Shown here: positions 59,095-64,000 of the stretch, in pieces
Position numbering within the stretch: position 1 is the stretch's first letter
Layout of the letters: every line of letters begins with the position of its first letter
DNA from: Lutjanus erythropterus
Taxonomy: Eukaryota > Chordata > Actinopteri > Lutjaniformes > Lutjanidae
NCBI GenBank assembly: GCA_020091685.1
Contig: CM034612.1
Span: forward strand, 24,513,158 to 24,577,157
Direction of reading: 5' to 3'
DNA length: 64,000 bases
Program-made: the position numbers and the translations under genes
Notes under the pieces: generated by a model
What the model was told of the DNA's origin: nothing
Databases searched by the model: none
What the model saw: the letters and a program-made list of their open reading frames with translations, nothing else

Positions 59095-59623
59095 CCAGAG
59101 GTGTGAAGTAATTAAGTACAAATACTTTGTTGCTGTACCCGAGTAGAGTTTTCAGGTATCTGTTCTTTTACTTGAGTATTTCATTTTCTTTTTCTTTTTA
59201 AAAATTTTCTTTTTACTTTTACCTTACATTTTGAAAACTGGTTCATTTAGTTTTAAAGGGGATATATTGATTATTTTTATTTTGCATCATCGACGGGTCA
59301 GTAACACATAGAAAAGACGACTCCCTGGTGAATCCATCAGTGCAGATCACGCAAGACACATGTAACAAGATGAAAAACCATGTAACAAGACAAAAATGAT
59401 GTAACAAGATGAAAAACAACATGAAAGATGTAACAAGACAAAAAATATGTCAAAAGACACAAATGATGCAACAAGACAAAAAAGATGTAAGAGGTCATAA
59501 AAGATGCAACAAGATATAAAAGACAAAAAAGATGCAACAAGACTTAAAAGACAACACAAGACATAAAAGACACAAGTATCTGTCATGTACTTGAGTACAG
59601 TGTGTGTACTTTTGCCACCTCTG
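59095..59623. mobile_element. Non-autonomous hAT-like element with internal minisatellite, inverse copy
   Basis: Ends CCAGAGGTG (59095) and CCACCTCTG (59615-59623). Element-specific words AAGTAATTAAGTACAAATAC and TTTTACTTGAGTATTTCATT lie on the left and TACTTGAGTACAGTG on the right. The interior (about 59360-59575) is units of ATGTAACAAGACAAAAATG, the reverse complement of the TTTTTGTCTTGTTACAT units at 5700-6085. Confidence 0.8.
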
Positions 59624-59795
59624 CATACGACTGTGTTCTCTATAAACTGTACATACTCTATTCTGATCACACTAAATACAGTATATTCTATTTACTGATT
59701 ATTTTAATGTGAAATCGCATTAGTCTGTTTTCATAATTTACTTGTGTTTCCAGTAAAAACAGGACATCAAGATGTAAAACACTGAGTTGCCACTC

Positions 59796-60725
59796 AGGGC
59801 CGGCTCTAGCCATTTTGGTGCCCTGGGCAAGATTAGGTTTTGGTGCCTGCACCCAACACCACTACCAATATATTACTCCACCAGTACTGCCTCATCACTA
59901 ACGGCTCATTCTGCAGTAAAAAAAAAAAAAGTATGAACAGGGACATGAGTCACCACAATGATTTCAAGACAAAAATATTTTTTTAAATTATAAATTAAAC
60001 AAAGTACAAATAAACTTAATTTACTTATAGACGTAAAGTAGTTTGTAATACAAGGTGTAACTGAAATATTTAACCACAACAACAACAATAATAATAAGAA
60101 GAAGAAGAAGAAGAAGAAGAAAGAAGAAGAAGATAGCAGTGTATTATCAGGTGCAGAGTAGACATTGTTCTATTAAAGGTGAAAACATGAAATGCAGAGT
60201 AGAACAAACAACTCCTGCAGTCTGTGTGTAAATTCAAACTTAGCCTGGTTATAATGTAAATTATTAGTACGTTGTGATGTATGCAGTACTAAAATAAAAG
60301 CAGTTGCACCAGAGAGAGAAGTTTCAACATAACTCTAAATAAGAACTACATATTCAGCCACACAGATGAACCTCAGACAGCTGTAAATTATAAAATGTTC
60401 TGATGTTGGTCAGGTAAAGCAGCTACAGTAGCATCATTATCTTGCGTTATTGCTGCTTAGCCAGCAAAGTACTACAAATGAAAGGTCTAATGTCGCAAAA
60501 CGTCACTTTAATATAAGCATAACACCACATACTCTCTTTTCCTCCTCCTCTTCTCTCCTTTTTCCTCCTTTCACACCCGAGGGCTGAGCTGTTTCATTAT
60601 GAAATGAATGTGTAAAGAGATGGGAGGAAGGACGCCCACCTGCTATTTTTTCTTTATTGTTTTATGTTTTATTTTGTCCAGCGCTCACCAGATGTTGGTG
60701 CCCTTGGCGACCATCTTTGCATGTG
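59796..60725. repeat. Dispersed repeat beginning AGGGCCGGCTCTAGCC
   Basis: The start AGGGCCGGCTCTAGCCATTT and the phrase TTGGTGCCCTGGGCAAGAT (also TTGGTGCCCTTGGCGACCAT at about 60695, same strand) belong to a teleost interspersed repeat. It includes an AAC/AAT/AAG run (60075-60133). The right boundary is uncertain. Confidence 0.5.
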
Positions 60726-63499
60726 AAAAAAGTGGTATAAAACTTATTTCCTTTCTCTGATATATTACCTCAAGTGATGTCACTTGAGTCAGGGTCGGCC
60801 GGGGCTGAAGACAACAAGGCTGAATGAAAATGAAAAATGGGGGCAAGAAAAATAAATCTAGGGATGTGTAGTTAGTAATTAATGATACATGGTGTTTTGT
60901 TGTTTACCTGAACCTTGAGTGTGTAATAAAGTTTGAACTGAATTAGAAAGAAGTGAGCTCAGCACACCTCTGTAACTCTGCTGCAGGCTCGAAGCTCCAG
61001 GCGACACTTGTCACTACTGAGCTACGCCTGTAGCCGTGTGTAGCAGGGTGAGAACATGTTAACTCTGCATAATTAGTATGTAAAAGGTCACAATGGGATT
61101 CTTCTCAAGGCTGATTCATATTTGTCTTTCCTGTGATGACGGCAGGATATTTAAGAATGTTGGAAGAGAAAAAAAAGGTTGGGTAAAAAACTTTTTTTAC
61201 ACAAGTAACAAACTCCAGTCCCCTGTGTCCTCCTCCATGTGTCACTCTTAATACAAGCATTACCTTTATCCTTTGCTGACTGTTACTTAATCACTTATGT
61301 AACTTTATTTTAAACCAGATTTTCTTTTATTATAATTATCTTTTCCTAAATGTAACCAAGTAGATTTGGTGCCTAAAATTAACCAAATTACAGCTGTTAA
61401 ACGGTAACAGACTGTGTCATGTTGGACGCTCTAACGCAGTGGTTCCTGTATGTCAGGAAAGCTGAAAAGTGTATTTTATAACATTAATTATTAAAAATTC
61501 ATCAATTAATCAATTGTTAGCATTTTCAACTATTGGTTCAGGAAAATGAACATGTGTAACCCTAATAGGAAGCCAAGTAACACATTCTGAAACATTAAAC
61601 TTTGTGTCTCAAGACATAGTCTTGGTTGCACAATAACATCTGATTTAATGTGATGAAGAGGTGAAATAATCATCTTGTACATTCATATGTAATTTACCAC
61701 AGCTGGAAAATGATGGAAAAGCTTGAAATACTTGAAAAGAGCTTCAATTTGATTTTGGAAATGGTGAAATTGTGATTTTAGTTGAGGTGCAAATCTGATT
61801 TTGTGGACGCCAGGCAAAATCTTGGGGACCCCTTGTGATTTCTGGCGCCCCACTAAAGGGGGGCTGAACCCCAGGTTTAAACATAAAGATAGTAAGTAAT
61901 GTAAAATGTTGGTGTCACCATTACTTTTTTTTGGCCATGAACACAACATGAACAGATTATCACTTTATAAAGTTGATATAGATAAGATGTTGTCTGTTTG
62001 TTGTTTATTTGCACATCAAGAGAATATGTTGCAACATTAACAGTGTTCATCATCTGCAACACTTTTCAAATAAAATGTAATTATAATTTTATGAATCATT
62101 AATATAAGACATTCATTTGTGCTTTTTTTTAAAGCTATGTGTGTAGATGTAAACCTTCTTACTTTTGTACTTTTATTCTGGTGGTAAGAGGATTGGGGCA
62201 TGTTTTGTGTTTTTACCATTTTGATTTCATTCTGCCTGGCAAACAAATAAATAAATAAAAATCCTTTTCTGATTTATTTATTTATTTTCTAATACTAAAA
62301 AATGACTCTCTCCTTGACATTTTCACTTTATTCCAGACTTTTTGACTTTATTCTTGAGAATAAAATAATTCACTTACAATTCCCAAAGTTAATTTCCTCA
62401 TTTTGATTTTGTTCTTGCCATGTTGACTGACATTTCAAATCTATCTCTACTGACATGTCTCAGCATTTCAACTTTATTATCTGACTTTATTCTTGAAATG
62501 CAAAGTTAAAAATAATATTCCTTCTCTAATTCCTGGCCCTCACACCCCTCCGTCCAGTGCACACAACTTTATGCTGTCATCACATAAAATCTTACACAGC
62601 GACTTTAAATTTAGTATTTTTTCCTCAGCAGACGTCTGCAGTGTGTCATGAAGAATTAGTTGAAGGGTGAAGAGAGCTGTGACAGCTCGCATATGTGATG
62701 ATCTGTCAGTGTTGACGTGTTTTGCTGGGTGGAGGGTGAAGGACAGCGACTGGCCGTTTCCCCTGGAATCAAGTGAGGACATGTGAGGACCAGAATACTC
62801 TGTCACTCTGCCTGAAATGTGTCCTCGCTCTGTGTCCCTCTGTGGTGATGGGCAATTAGTGTGTCTGGGATGTTCACAGGGTGCTTCACATACAGTTGTG
62901 AATCTCCCCACAGACTAAAGGCTGTCAGCCTCCTCCTGCTGTCTCGGTTTGGGTTTGGTGCCAAATGAGATTGATAACCACCTAAATAAAGACGGATCGA
63001 CCGGCGTTTCACTCCAAGAGCACTGAGCACCCACTACAGGCTGAGTCATCTGTCCTCGGTAACACCAGTATCGATCTTCCCTTGTCCAAAATACAGTTAC
63101 TGTCAGTGTAAAAGATAGAGGACACCGTGGTGGGGGCGCAGAGGTCACAGTGTCACATCCAGGCTGGCAACCAGCTGTCTTTGGGCTTTTCTGAGAAATG
63201 ACTCAACATTTAAAACAGTGGGATGTTGCCTGTTTGAGCAGCAACCGTCTGAAGAGGACGGAGAAGTGCAGGTCAACGCAGGTCAACGTAAGAGCTCAAT
63301 AAATTCAACAGGGAAATATCCAGAGTATGTGCAGTCCATCTCCAGAGGAATGTCACCCTAAGGTGTCAGAATCGTCTCTGTTTACCCAATAAGAACACAT
63401 ACATGCTCAGGACACTTTGTGTCTGCAGTGGCAACCTCGATTTCAGGTGGTTCTGGAACTTAAACTGCAACCCTAATTCCTAAAAGGTTGGTTTAAAAC
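60726..63499. other. Intergenic DNA
   Basis: Contains a degenerate repeat of TTTnGACTTTATTCTTGA words at about 62270-62510 and a TAACCCTAATAGG-ended relic at about 61430-61570. From about 62540 to 63300 composition is more balanced, but no exon was recognised. Confidence 0.5.
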
Positions 63500-64000
63500 A
63501 GAACTCAGTGATTTATGCAAAACTTTTCAACCTATTTTCAGTTACAAACACAAAATATTTAATGTCAAAACTGACTAACTTTATTGTTTTTTGTAAATAT
63601 ACTCTGAATTTGATGTCTGCAACAAGTTTCAAAAAAGTTGGGACAGGAGTGTGATACATACTGACAGAAGTTTTGAAAGTGAAATTCTTTCTCATTCTTA
63701 CTTGATATATGACTTCAGGTGCTCAACAATCCGGGGTCTCTGTTGTTGTATTTTGTGCTTCATAATGCACCACACATTTTCAATGGGAGACAAGTCTGGA
63801 CTGCAGGCAGGTCAGTCTAGTACCTGAACTCTTTTACTATGAAGCCACGATGTTGGGACACGTGCAGAATGTGTCTTGACATTGCCTCACTGAAATAAGC
63901 AGGAGCATCTCTGAAAAAGAGGTCTGGATGGCAGCATATGTCCCTCCAAAACCTTTATTTACCTTTCAGCATTAATGTGGATGTGACAGTTAATGCTGGT
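63500..64000. mobile_element. High-copy teleost repeat, cut by the window edge
   Basis: AACTTTATTGTTTTTTGTAAAT, TTTCAAAAAAGTTGGGACAGG, then CTTCAGGTGCTCAACAATCC, AATGCACCACACATTTTCAA, GGGAGACAAGTCTGGACTGC and TACTATGAAGCCACG: the ordered phrases of a very common teleost element I recognise by sequence but cannot name. It runs past the last base. No open frame. Confidence 0.8.

Overview
This window reads as nuclear DNA from a ray-finned fish, most likely a spiny-rayed teleost. The basis is one clear vertebrate gene with GT-AG introns, long stretches of non-coding DNA, many simple-sequence repeats, and dispersed repeats whose ends I recognise as common teleost families. I cannot name the species.

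The main gene is chst11 (chondroitin 4-O-sulfotransferase 1, + strand). Three coding exons are present: exon 2 (4424-4509), exon 3 (33836-34065) and exon 4 with the stop codon (35527-36151). Exon 1, which encodes the cytosolic tail and membrane anchor, lies before position 1, so bases 1-4423 are the end of intron 1. The spliced product supplies residues 41-352 and part of residue 40, and matches the human enzyme in length. Intron 2 (29.3 kb) and intron 3 (1.46 kb) are packed with transposon relics. A few stretches of more balanced composition in intron 2 could be conserved regulatory DNA.

About 9.8 kb after chst11 lies the most unexpected item: two exons encoding the C-terminal transactivation domain of STAT1 (45953-46028 and 46151-46235, + strand). 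They have good splice sites, an intact frame, and the tyrosine and serine that are phosphorylated in STAT1. I found no other STAT exon in the window, so this is either an orphan duplicated gene end or an assembly join. TTATAAC-rich arrays lie on both sides of it.

The rest is repeat-rich intergenic DNA. It includes two TTAA-ended inverted-repeat elements, two foldback elements with arms of about 140 bp, and a 17-bp-TIR element with internal tandem units. Two copies of one short element, in opposite orientation, each carry a related short tandem array. There are antisense remnants of a LINE reverse transcriptase and several microsatellites. No tRNA, rRNA, CRISPR or intact transposase gene was recognised.
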